Below are positions 1 to 7,097 of a stretch of DNA of 41,461 nt, piece by piece. This DNA comes from JBDTGE01 sp050742975 (lineage in GTDB: Bacteria > Actinomycetota > Actinomycetes > Mycobacteriales > Jatrophihabitantaceae). Location: the NCBI GenBank assembly GCA_050742975.1, contig JBOGDQ010000038.1, forward strand, positions 1 through 41,461, read 5' to 3'. Numbering within the stretch: position 1 is the first letter of the stretch; every line of letters begins with the position of its first letter. The notes below the pieces were generated by a model. The model made no database searches. It was not told where the DNA came from and saw nothing but the letters and a program-made list of their open reading frames with translations. A program made the position numbers and the translations under genes.

Positions 1-212
1 GCGTCGATCAGGGCGGTGTCCGACAGCCGCGGGGCGGGTAGCAGTTCCAGCGGCCGCAGCGTGTCCGACGCCGGGGCCAGCACCGTCAAGGCCGCGGCCG
101 CCTGGTCGGGCCGGGCGAAGCAGTCGGTGCTGCTGGGGATCGGGGTGCACAGCGCGGGGTCGACGAACAACATCTCGTCCGGCTCGGCAACCTGATCCCA
201 TCGTGCGAACAT
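1..212 (-). CDS. N-terminal fragment of a DUF222/HNH endonuclease-like protein
   Basis: An open frame starts at the ATG at 212 and runs off the left edge of the window, giving about 70 residues. The visible end, RLSDTALIDA, resembles the start of the DUF222 domain of actinobacterial HNH-endonuclease-like (13E12-type) proteins, where a motif of the form LSDaeLvDAv precedes a helical region. The catalytic HNH part would lie outside the window, so the family call rests on a short motif and is an inference. A consensus-like promoter lies immediately upstream and would place transcription start at or next to the ATG. There is no Shine-Dalgarno sequence, which fits a leaderless mRNA. Confidence 0.5.
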   Translation of the reverse strand, partial: MFARWDQVAEPDEMLFVDPALCTPIPSSTDCFARPDQAAAALTVLAPASDTLRPLELLPAPRLSDTALID

Positions 213-219
213 AGGACCT

Positions 220-249
220 ATTATGCCATCACCAGCCAGCCACTGTCAA
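220..249 (-). promoter_or_regulatory. Strong sigma-70-type promoter for a leaderless mRNA
   Basis: Read on the minus strand, a perfect TTGACA (244-249) is followed by an 18-bp spacer and CATAAT (220-225). The ATG at 212 begins 7 nt after the -10 box, so the transcript would start at or within a base of the start codon. This is the closest match to the housekeeping consensus in the window. Confidence 0.75.
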
Positions 250-311
250 GTACTTTCACCCTATTCCATAAGGCAATTCGCGAAAGGGAACCCGCCAATA
301 ACGCCGACCAC

Positions 312-473
312 AGCGAGCCAGAGAGCCGGCAACGCGCACCGACCCCGAGAACAACTCCTCGTCGGCGCCGCAGTTGACGAAACGCGACCACGAGCGAGCC
401 AGAGAGCCAGCAACGCAAGCCAAGTCGAGAGCAACTCATCCGTCGCTGCGCAGTTGACGCACCGCGACCAACG
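312..473. repeat. Degenerate 81-bp tandem repeat, two units
   Basis: Two adjoining units (312-392 and 393-473) share AGCGAGCCAGAGAGCC at the start, a central CAACTC segment and CGCAGTTGACG with CGCGACCA at the end. Identity over the rest is partial, with small indels. A fragment resembling the unit end precedes the first copy at about 301-311. The block fills most of the gap (213-482) between the DUF1003 gene stop and the promoter of the leftmost gene. No function can be assigned. The period is a multiple of 3 but no convincing gene covers it. Confidence 0.7.
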
Positions 474-482
474 GCAAGCCGG

Positions 483-998
483 TCAATCCGCGTCGGCTGT
501 CTCCCGCTGCTCCCGCGCCGCCTCGGCCCGCCCCAACTCCGAGCGCAGGAAGTCACGGGTGGCGACCTCGCCGAGCGCCATCCGGATCGCGGCGATCTCG
601 CGGGCCAGGTACTCGGTGTCCGCGATCGCCCGCTCGTTGCGCGTCCGATCTGCCTCGGCCTGGATCCGGTCGCGGTCGGCCTGCCGGTTCTGAGCCAGCA
701 GGATGAGCGGCGCGGCGTAGGCCGCCTGCGTGGAGAAGGCAAGGTTCAGCAGGATGAACGGGTACGGGTCGAACGGCTTGGACCCGTGATGGGAATAGTG
801 GTAGTTCAGGCCCCACGCCACGTTGATGGCGATCCAGACGATCACGAAGATCGTCTGGATCGCGAGGTAGCGGGCCGTGCCGAAGTAGCGTGCGATCCGC
901 TCGGAGTACGCGCCGAACGTGTCCGCGTCGATGCGCGGACGCCGGATACCGCGGGGGGGCTGGCGGGGCTGATCGAGGCGGTCGCGGGAGTCAGCCAT
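483..998 (-). CDS. DUF1003 family membrane protein
   Basis: The 171-residue protein has a charged N-terminus, a segment with FGTARYLAIQTIFVIVWIA forming the first membrane helix (about residues 39-60), and a second hydrophobic stretch with PFILLNLAFSTQAAYAAPLILL (about 78-100). A charged, coiled-coil-like C-terminus rich in R, E and A follows. The phrase NLAFSTQAAYAAPLI is characteristic of DUF1003, a family of two-helix membrane proteins of unknown function. Its ATG lies inside the end of the upstream MgtE-N/CBS gene (8-bp overlap), so the two are very likely cotranslated. The pairing suggests the soluble CBS protein acts with this membrane protein, but that is inference. Confidence 0.88.
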   Translation of the reverse strand: MADSRDRLDQPRQPPRGIRRPRIDADTFGAYSERIARYFGTARYLAIQTIFVIVWIAINVAWGLNYHYSHHGSKPFDPYPFILLNLAFSTQAAYAAPLILLAQNRQADRDRIQAEADRTRNERAIADTEYLAREIAAIRMALGEVATRDFLRSELGRAEAAREQRETADAD

Positions 999-2256
999 TG
1001 CTGACCGCCTCTCCCGGCGCGTCCGTGTCCCGCCAGTCCGGCGGCAGCAGGTGGTCCAGGACGTCGTCGACGGAGACCGCGCCGAGCAGCCGATCGTGCT
1101 CGTCCACGACCGGCACGGCGACCAGGTTGTACGTCGCGAGGTGCCGGGTGACCTCCTCGATCGGGGCGTCCGGCCGCAGCCCGCCGGTGTCCTTCTCGCA
1201 GACCCCGCTGACCAGCGCCGACGGCGGCTCGCGCAGCAGCCGCTGCAGGTGCGCGGTGCCGAGGAAGCGTCCGGTCGGAGTGGCCTGCGGCGGGCGCACC
1301 ACGAACACCTGCGCGGCCACGGCGGGGGACAGTTCCGGATTGCGCACGAGGGCGAGCGCCTCGGCGACCGTGGCGTCCGGCAGCAGGATCACCGGCTCGG
1401 ACGTCATCAGGCCGCCGGCCGTGTAGTCGCCGTACGTCAGCAGCCGGCGCACCGGCTCGGCGTCCTCGGGCTCCATCAGTTCGAGCAGCCGCTGCTGGTC
1501 GGCGGCGGGCATGTCGCCGAGCAGGTCGGCCGCGTCGTCGTCGTCCATCGCCTCCAGCACGTCGGCGGCCCGGTCGTCGCTCAGCGCGCTGAGCAGGGTG
1601 ACTTGGTCCTCCTCGGGCAGCTCCTGCATCACGTCGGCGAGCCGCTCGTCGTCGAGCGCGGTGGCCACCTCGAGCCGGCGCTTGGCCGGCATGTCCTGCA
1701 GCGCGTTCGCGACGTCGGCCGCGCGCATCTCGGACAGCATCGAGAGCAACGTGTCGGTGCCCTGCGTGGCCTCGGTGATCCCCAGCCCGTCGACCTCGTT
1801 CCACGCCACCTGGAACAGCTGCCCGCGGCGACGGCCGATCCGGCCACCCGGGGTGCGCACCGCGAGCTTGGTGATCACCCAGTCGCGGGTGCGCTCCTGC
1901 TCCATGCCCGCGTCGACGATGTCCGCCTGCGTGTCGCTGTCGATCACGCGCACCGAGCGGTCGAGCAGCTCCGAGAGCACGAGCACCTCGCTCGGCCGGC
2001 GCTCGAACCGCTTCATGTTGACGATGCCGGACGACAGGACGACCGCGTCGACCTCGATGCGGGTGACCCGGCCCATCGGCACGAAGATCCGGTGGCGGTG
2101 CTGCAACTCGACGACGAGCCCGAGCACCCGCGGCGGCTGGCGGTCGACGCGCAGTGTCGTCACCGCGTCACGGACCCGGCCGAGCTGATCGCCGTTCGGG
2201 TCGAACACGCCGATGCCCGACAGGCGCGCGATGAATACGCGCGGTGCTGTGCTCAC
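991..2256 (-). CDS. PRC-barrel / MgtE-N / CBS-pair protein without a membrane channel domain
   Basis: The 421-residue protein starts at a GTG preceded by AGGGG about 7 nt upstream. Its N-terminal 80 residues look like a PRC-barrel-type fold. Residues about 165-270 contain the acidic helical repeats of the MgtE intracellular N domain (DMPAKRRLEVATALDDERL, ELPEEDQVTLLSALSDDRA, DMPAADQQRLLEL). Residues about 275-410 form a CBS pair (GLMTSEPVILLPDATVAEA; YNLVAVPVVDEHDRLLGAVS). In MgtE magnesium channels these domains sense Mg2+ and gate the pore, but the C-terminal membrane domain is absent here. The protein is therefore a cytosolic Mg2+/nucleotide-sensor-like module rather than a transporter. 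It overlaps the downstream DUF1003 membrane protein gene, its likely partner. Confidence 0.85.
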   Translation of the reverse strand: MSTAPRVFIARLSGIGVFDPNGDQLGRVRDAVTTLRVDRQPPRVLGLVVELQHRHRIFVPMGRVTRIEVDAVVLSSGIVNMKRFERRPSEVLVLSELLDRSVRVIDSDTQADIVDAGMEQERTRDWVITKLAVRTPGGRIGRRRGQLFQVAWNEVDGLGITEATQGTDTLLSMLSEMRAADVANALQDMPAKRRLEVATALDDERLADVMQELPEEDQVTLLSALSDDRAADVLEAMDDDDAADLLGDMPAADQQRLLELMEPEDAEPVRRLLTYGDYTAGGLMTSEPVILLPDATVAEALALVRNPELSPAVAAQVFVVRPPQATPTGRFLGTAHLQRLLREPPSALVSGVCEKDTGGLRPDAPIEEVTRHLATYNLVAVPVVDEHDRLLGAVSVDDVLDHLLPPDWRDTDAPGEAVSNG

Positions 2257-2361
2257 GGGCGTGCCCCTGCCAACCTCACGGATGCAGGCTAGCCGCTGGA
2301 CGCGTGCCGGACGGGTACCACGCGCCCGCGCCCTGCGGTGCCGGCGTCAATAGGTGGCCGG

Positions 2362-3156
2362 ATGAGGGACCGATCCGACCGGCTGACCGAGGACCAGGTC
2401 GCGGCCTACCTCGCCCGGATCGACGTCACGTCCGAAGGCGCGCCGGCCGTCGACCACCTGCGCGAGCTTCAGCTGCAGCACCTGCGCGCCGTGCCGTTTG
2501 AGAACCTGAGCATCCACCTGGCCGAGCCGATCTCGCTCGCGCTCGACCACCTGTTCGGCAAGATCGTCGTCGATCGACGCGGTGGCTTCTGCTACGAGCT
2601 GAACGGGTTGTTCTCCCCCACCGGCTACGCCTTCACTGGCGGGGGCACCCCCACTGCGCTGCTGCGCACGCTCGGGTACGACGTCGACCTCTTCGCGGGC
2701 GCGGTAGGCCCACGACTCGCCGACGTCGGCTTCGGCCGGCACAGCGCGTACCCGCAGCTCCTGGACGAGCCGGGCGAGCAGCTCGATCCGAGCGGGCAGT
2801 TCCGGATCGACGCGCTGCCCGGTGGCGACCTCGACGTCTGTCTCGCCGGCCGTCCGCAGTACCGGGTCGAGCCGCGGCCGCGCGAGCTCTCCGACTTCGA
2901 ACCGACGTGCTGGTGGCAGCAGACCCGTCCGGGCTCGCACTTCCGGGCCGGTCCGGTCTGCTCGATCCTCACTCCGTCCGGCGGCCTGCTCACCCTGGCG
3001 GGGCGGCAGCTGATCAGCACCGAGCAGGGCGAGCGTACGGAGACCGCCCTCGCCTCCGACGCGGAGGTCCTGGCGGCGTACCGCGAACGCTTCGGTGTGC
3101 GCCTGCCTCGCGTCCCGGTGCCGGTCGAGGGCGACCAGCGGCGCGCGAGCAGCTGA
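2362..3156 (+). CDS. Arylamine N-acetyltransferase-like protein lacking the catalytic His segment
   Basis: The 264-residue protein from the ATG at 2362 matches the NAT family. It has AVPFENLSIHL, RRGGFCYELNGLF with the catalytic Cys at residue 77, ADVGFG with the Asp at 121, and a C-terminal half with PGSHF. NATs acetylate arylamines and hydrazines from acetyl-CoA through a Cys-His-Asp triad. Two things are wrong here. A 40-bp hairpin repeat adds about 14 residues just after the Cys motif. The stretch that normally carries the catalytic His (between the V of AGAV and DVGFG) is missing: after removing the insert only about 30 residues separate Cys and Asp, against 57 in the M. smegmatis enzyme as I recall it. 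Activity is therefore doubtful. An upstream GTG at 2338 is possible but leaves an unlikely N-terminus. Confidence 0.8.
   Translation: MRDRSDRLTEDQVAAYLARIDVTSEGAPAVDHLRELQLQHLRAVPFENLSIHLAEPISLALDHLFGKIVVDRRGGFCYELNGLFSPTGYAFTGGGTPTALLRTLGYDVDLFAGAVGPRLADVGFGRHSAYPQLLDEPGEQLDPSGQFRIDALPGGDLDVCLAGRPQYRVEPRPRELSDFEPTCWWQQTRPGSHFRAGPVCSILTPSGGLLTLAGRQLISTEQGERTETALASDAEVLAAYRERFGVRLPRVPVPVEGDQRRASS
2613..2652 (-). repeat. Hairpin element copy A, inserted in the N-acetyltransferase gene
   Basis: Read on the minus strand this is GGGGGTGCCCCC followed by a stem-loop (CCCCCGCC / GGTGGGGG) around a GAAGGCGTAGCC loop. It aligns over about 40 bp with the elements at 3718-3758 and 24376-24416. It adds SPTGYAFTGGGTPT or close to it between FCYELNGLF and ALLRTLGYDV, which are contiguous in NAT relatives. 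Confidence 0.8.
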
Positions 3157-3273
3157 GAGTCATCTCACCGCCGGTTCGCTTGGGCGTCCCCACGGATTGC
3201 GGGGGATACTTCCCCGAACACCGACGCGATGCGCGTGACCGGAGTTTCCGCGCGTCCATCCCTGGAGGACTCG

Positions 3274-4515
3274 ATGGCTCGCCTGGCCCAGACCGCTGGA
3301 CTCACCGATGTGCAGCGGGAGATCCTGGCTGCCGTCAAGACGTTCGTGGACAAGGAGATCATCCCGCACGCCACCGACCTCGAGCACAAGGACGAGTTCC
3401 CCGAGGCGATCGTGGAGGGGATGAAGGAGATGGGCCTGTTCGGTCTGACGATCAGCGAGGAGTACGGCGGGCTCGGCGAGTCGCTGCTGACGTATGCGCT
3501 GGTCGTCGAGCAGATCGCGCGGGGCTGGATGTCGATCTCCGGCGTCATCAACACCCACTTCATCGTCGCGTACATGATCGCCCAGCACGGCAGCGATGAG
3601 CAGAAGCAGCGGCTGCTGCCGAAGCTGGCCAGCGGCGAGATCCGCGGTGCGTTCTCCATGTCCGAGCCCGAATGCGGTTCGGACGTCGCGGCCATCAAGT
3701 CGCGCGCGACCGCTATTGGGGGTACCCCCAGCAGTGGGGGCGTAGCCGCTGGGGGAGGTGACCAGTTCGTCCTGAACGGTCAGAAGATGTGGCTGACCAA
3801 CGGGGCCCGCGCCGGCGTCGTCGCCACGCTCGTCAAGGACGAGATGGGTGGCGACAGCGTCTACAAGAACATGACGACGTTCCTGGTGGAGAAGGAGCCC
3901 GGCTTCGGGGAGACCCGGCCCGGCCTCACCATCCCGGGCAAGATCGAGAAGATGGGCTACAAGGGCGTCGAGACGACGGAGATGGTGCTGGACGGCGTGC
4001 AGGTCGCGGCCGACTCGATCCTCGGCGGCGAGGCCGGTCGCGGCCGCGGTTTCTACCAGATGATGGACGGTGTCGAGGTCGGCCGGGTGAACGTGGCCGC
4101 GCGCGCGTGCGGCATCTCGATCCGCGCGTTCGAACTCGCGGTGCAGTACGCCCAGCAGCGCAGGACGTTCGGCAAGCAGATCGCCGACCACCAGGCGATC
4201 GCGTTCAAGCTGGCCGAGATGGCGACCAAGGTCGAGGCCGCGCACTTGATGATGGTCAACGCCGCGCGGCTCAAGGACGCCGGTGAGCGCAACGACGTCG
4301 AGGCCGGGATGGCCAAGTTGCTCGCGTCCGAGTACTGCGCCGAGGTGACTCAGGAGTCCTTCCGCATCCACGGCGGCTACGGCTACTCGAAGGAGTACGA
4401 GATCGAGCGGCTGATGCGCGAGGCGCCGTTCCTGCTGATCGGCGAGGGCACCTCGGAGATCCAGAAGACGATCATCAGCCGCGGGCTGCTCAAGGAGTAC
4501 CGCACCGCCCAGTAG
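3274..4515 (+). CDS. Acyl-CoA dehydrogenase
   Basis: The ATG at 3274 follows GGAGG by 7 nt and gives 413 residues. The protein has the full ACAD layout. It has an N-terminal helical domain, FSMSEPECGSDVAAIKS and NGQKMWLTNGA in the middle beta domain, and RRTFGKQIADHQAI and RIHGGYGYSKEYEIERLMREA in the C-terminal helical domain. The catalytic Glu lies in IGEGTSEIQ near residue 391. These FAD enzymes oxidise acyl-CoA to 2-enoyl-CoA and pass electrons to ETF; chain length cannot be read from sequence. A 41-bp hairpin element is inserted in frame (residues about 149-162) between SRATA and GDQFVLNGQK, a surface loop in the family. The rest looks intact, so the enzyme is probably functional. Confidence 0.9.
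   Translation: MARLAQTAGLTDVQREILAAVKTFVDKEIIPHATDLEHKDEFPEAIVEGMKEMGLFGLTISEEYGGLGESLLTYALVVEQIARGWMSISGVINTHFIVAYMIAQHGSDEQKQRLLPKLASGEIRGAFSMSEPECGSDVAAIKSRATAIGGTPSSGGVAAGGGDQFVLNGQKMWLTNGARAGVVATLVKDEMGGDSVYKNMTTFLVEKEPGFGETRPGLTIPGKIEKMGYKGVETTEMVLDGVQVAADSILGGEAGRGRGFYQMMDGVEVGRVNVAARACGISIRAFELAVQYAQQRRTFGKQIADHQAIAFKLAEMATKVEAAHLMMVNAARLKDAGERNDVEAGMAKLLASEYCAEVTQESFRIHGGYGYSKEYEIERLMREAPFLLIGEGTSEIQKTIISRGLLKEYRTAQ
3718..3758 (+). repeat. Hairpin element copy B, inserted in the acyl-CoA dehydrogenase gene
   Basis: The element begins with the perfect palindrome GGGGGTACCCCC and continues as a stem-loop with arms CCCCCAGC and GCTGGGGG around a loop containing GGCGTAGCC. The arms differ from those of copy C (CCCCCGCC / GGCGGGGG) on both sides, so base pairing is kept. 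It adds a low-complexity Gly-rich peptide (GGTPSSGGVAAGGG) to the enzyme. Confidence 0.85.
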
Positions 4516-4526
4516 CGTCTGCGGCT

Positions 4527-5417
4527 ATGGCGGCTGGCGAGGATCGCGCGGCCGGCGAGGATCGGGCGCGGCTGCGGGCCGAGATCGACCTGGCCGTGGT
4601 CGCACTGTCGACGGCCGGCGTGCCGAGCCCGCGGGTGGACGCGACGGCATTGGCGGCGCACGCGCTCGGTGTCTCGCAGCTGGTGCTCGCAACCGCGCCG
4701 CCGCTGCCACCCGGTTTCGACTCCGAGTACGCGAGGCTGGTCGAGCGGCGGCGGCGGCGCGAACCGCTGCAGCACATCGTCGGTCACACCGCCTTCCGCC
4801 GGGTGCGGCTGCGCGTCGAGCCCGGCGTGTTCGTGCCGCGGCCGGAGACCGAAGTCGTCGCCGGCGCCGCGATCGACGAGGCGGCACTGATCACCGACCG
4901 GCGCCCGCTCGTGGTCGACCTGTGCAGCGGTGCCGGGCCGATCGCCGCGTCCGTCGCCGCCGAGGTGCCGGGCGCGCGGGTGATCGCGGTCGACGTCGAT
5001 CCGGCCGCGGTCGCACTGACCCGGGTCAACCTCGCCGGCCTCGACGCGCGGACCGTGCAGGGCGACGTCGCGGACCCCACGCTGCTGTCCGAGTCGGACG
5101 GGACGGTCGACGTCGTCGTCTCCAACCCGCCATACATCCCGCCCGATGCCGTGCCGATCGACGCGGAGGTGCACGAGCACGACCCGCCGCTCGCGCTGTA
5201 CGGCGGGGGCCCGGACGGGCTGGACCTGCCCCGCGCGGTCATCGGCGCCGCCGCGCGCCTGCTCCGGCCGGGTGGCCTGCTGGTCATGGAGCATGCCGAC
5301 GCCCAGGGATCGGCCGTCCGCTCGCTGGTCACCGCGGCCGGCGAGTTCGCCGACGCCCGGACCCACCAGGACCTGACCGGCCGCGACCGGTTCGTCACCG
5401 CTCGCCGGTCCGGCTAG
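4527..5417 (+). CDS. prmC: Release factor glutamine methyltransferase PrmC (HemK family)
   Basis: The 296-residue protein has the N-terminal helical domain of PrmC (residues about 10-85, ending RREPLQHIVGHTAFRRVRL) and the linker VFVPRPETEVV. The SAM-binding site is DLCSGAGPIAASVA, followed by the substrate-binding NPPYIP motif. PrmC methylates the Gln of the GGQ motif in RF1 and RF2. Its target gene prfB lies further along at 19520. The start at 4527 is 11 bp after the acyl-CoA dehydrogenase stop and has no ribosome binding site. The stop codon itself is part of TAGCGT, a weak -10 candidate 8 nt before the ATG. The N-terminus contains an 18-bp tandem duplication (AGEDRA twice). Confidence 0.88.
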   Translation: MAAGEDRAAGEDRARLRAEIDLAVVALSTAGVPSPRVDATALAAHALGVSQLVLATAPPLPPGFDSEYARLVERRRRREPLQHIVGHTAFRRVRLRVEPGVFVPRPETEVVAGAAIDEAALITDRRPLVVDLCSGAGPIAASVAAEVPGARVIAVDVDPAAVALTRVNLAGLDARTVQGDVADPTLLSESDGTVDVVVSNPPYIPPDAVPIDAEVHEHDPPLALYGGGPDGLDLPRAVIGAAARLLRPGGLLVMEHADAQGSAVRSLVTAAGEFADARTHQDLTGRDRFVTARRSG

Positions 5418-5471
5418 CGCCCCTCGCCAAATCGCTGGCCCGTCGGGCGCGGCAGCTGTCACGCTGATGCC

Positions 5472-7004
5472 ATGACGCGGTCGGGAACGGCTGCCCCGGC
5501 CCGGCCTGCCGCTCCGGTGTCGCCGCGCGTATCGATCTGGGTCGGCGCCGTGGCCCTCGCCCAACTGTTGCTGCTCGTCGCGACGAGCACCCGCTACGGC
5601 TACCACCGCGACGAGCTGTACTTCATCGCCGCGGGATCGCACCCGGCGTTCGGGTATCCCGACCAGCCGCCGCTGGTACCGCTGTTGTGCTGGGCGATGA
5701 ATCACCTGGCGTCGGGATCGGCGCAAGCGTCGGCGCTGCTGGTCCTGCGCCTGCCCTCGGCGCTGGCCGCGGCTGCCTCCACCCTCGTCGCGGCGCTGGT
5801 GGCGCGCGAGGTCGGCGGCGGCGCCCGGGCCCAGGTGATCGCAGCGGCCTGCACGGCGACTTCCGGGTTCGCGCTGGCGACCGGTCACTTCGTCACCACC
5901 ACGACGTTCGATCTGCTGAGCACGAGTGTCCTGTGCTGGCTGGTGATCCGCGCCATCACCAGGCGAAGCGGCCCGTCGCTGCTTGCCGCGGGAGTGGTCA
6001 CCGGGATCGGCTTCGAGTCGAAGCCGCAGGTTGCGCTGGTGGCCACCGTCATCCTCGTGACGCTCGCGATCGCCGGCCCGCGCGGCCCGCTGCGCTCGCC
6101 GTGGCTCGCCGGTGGGCTCGTCTCGGCGCTCGTGCTGGCTGCCCCGTACGTCATCTGGCAGTCGCTGCACGGCTGGCCGCAACTGACCGTCGCCGGCAAC
6201 ATCGGCGGCTCGGCCGAAGGCGGGCGGGCCGGCTTCGTGCCGTTTCAGCTCGTGCTGGTCAGCCCGGTGCTGGTGCCGGTCTGGATCGCCGGGCTGGTGG
6301 TGCCGTTCCGGCGTGCGTCCCTGCGAGCGGTGCGGTTCGTGCCGCTGACGTACGCGCTGCTCGCGGTGGCCTACCTGCTCGGCAACGGCAAGGCGTACTA
6401 CCTGGCCAGCCTGTACCCGGTCCTGCTCGGGATCGGTGCGATCCCGGTCGCCGACTGGACGGTGCGCCGCAACCGCGCGCTGCGTACCGGCCTGCTCGGC
6501 GCCGCGGTCATCGTGTCGGCCGTGGTCAGCTCGCTGATCGCGCTGCCGTTGCTGCCCGCGACGTCCTTGCAGGGCAGCGTTGTCATGGCCGTCAACCCGG
6601 ACCAGGGCGAGACGGTGGGCTGGCCGCGGTTCGTCGACACCGTGGCCGCCGCGTGGAGCGCCGTCCCCGCGAACGAGCGCGCCCACACGGTGATCTTCAC
6701 GCGCAACTACGGCGAGGCCGGTGCGGTCGACCTGCTGGGGCGCGCGCACGGGTTGCCGCGTGCCTACAGTGGCCACAACGGGTTCAGCGAGTGGGGTCAG
6801 CCGGGGGCGGACGCGACGCGCGCACTGCTGATCGGGTACGACGGGCCAGGGGATGCGGCGCCCTACTTCACCGGCTGCACCCACCTGGTCACGGTCGATG
6901 ATCGCGTCGGACTGGACAACGACGAGCAGGGCCTACCGCTGCTGCTGTGCCGGCCGGCCGGCAGCTGGTCCGCCCTGTGGCCGAAGCTGCGGCACTACGA
7001 CTGA
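5472..7004 (+). CDS. Family-39 (PMT_2-like) membrane glycosyltransferase
   Basis: The 510-residue protein has about ten hydrophobic segments. Its first periplasmic loop, RYGYHRDELYFIAAG followed by YPDQPPLVPLL, carries the acidic pair (DE) typical of GT-C enzymes of the PMT_2/ArnT type. These enzymes transfer sugars from polyprenyl-phosphate donors to lipids, proteins or wall glycans on the outer membrane face. A soluble C-terminal domain of about 150 residues follows the last helix (from about residue 375). The natural acceptor cannot be deduced. It starts 54 bp after prmC. Three direct 11-bp repeats overlap its stop codon. Confidence 0.85.
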   Translation: MTRSGTAAPARPAAPVSPRVSIWVGAVALAQLLLLVATSTRYGYHRDELYFIAAGSHPAFGYPDQPPLVPLLCWAMNHLASGSAQASALLVLRLPSALAAAASTLVAALVAREVGGGARAQVIAAACTATSGFALATGHFVTTTTFDLLSTSVLCWLVIRAITRRSGPSLLAAGVVTGIGFESKPQVALVATVILVTLAIAGPRGPLRSPWLAGGLVSALVLAAPYVIWQSLHGWPQLTVAGNIGGSAEGGRAGFVPFQLVLVSPVLVPVWIAGLVVPFRRASLRAVRFVPLTYALLAVAYLLGNGKAYYLASLYPVLLGIGAIPVADWTVRRNRALRTGLLGAAVIVSAVVSSLIALPLLPATSLQGSVVMAVNPDQGETVGWPRFVDTVAAAWSAVPANERAHTVIFTRNYGEAGAVDLLGRAHGLPRAYSGHNGFSEWGQPGADATRALLIGYDGPGDAAPYFTGCTHLVTVDDRVGLDNDEQGLPLLLCRPAGSWSALWPKLRHYD

Positions 7005-7031
7005 CCGAGGACTGACCGAGGACTGACCGAG
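6999..7031. repeat. 11-bp direct repeat, three perfect copies, over a stop codon
   Basis: GACTGACCGAG is repeated at 6999-7009, 7010-7020 and 7021-7031. Each copy contains TGA and 11 is not a multiple of three, so the array puts a TGA in all three forward frames (7002, 7013, 7024). The first TGA is the glycosyltransferase stop. Confidence 0.9.
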
Positions 7032-7062
7032 CGATGCGCCGTCCGAGCCATGGGAGAGTAAC

Positions 7063-7077
7063 GTTAGTTCGGCTAAC
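7063..7077. promoter_or_regulatory. Candidate repressor operator upstream of the drug exporter
   Basis: A perfect 5-5-5 palindrome, GTTAG-TTCGG-CTAAC, lies 21 bp before the exporter start and overlaps a -10-like TAACAT. Outer bases GTA and TAC continue the symmetry imperfectly. Sites of this shape are used by TetR- and MarR-type repressors of efflux genes. No such regulator lies next to it here. Confidence 0.5.
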
Positions 7078-7097
7078 ATACTTCGGAGGGTTTGCTG

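Noticed and set aside
312..473. 81-bp repeat as a CRISPR array
   Set aside because: Only two diverged units, far too long for CRISPR repeats, no constant spacers and no cas genes.
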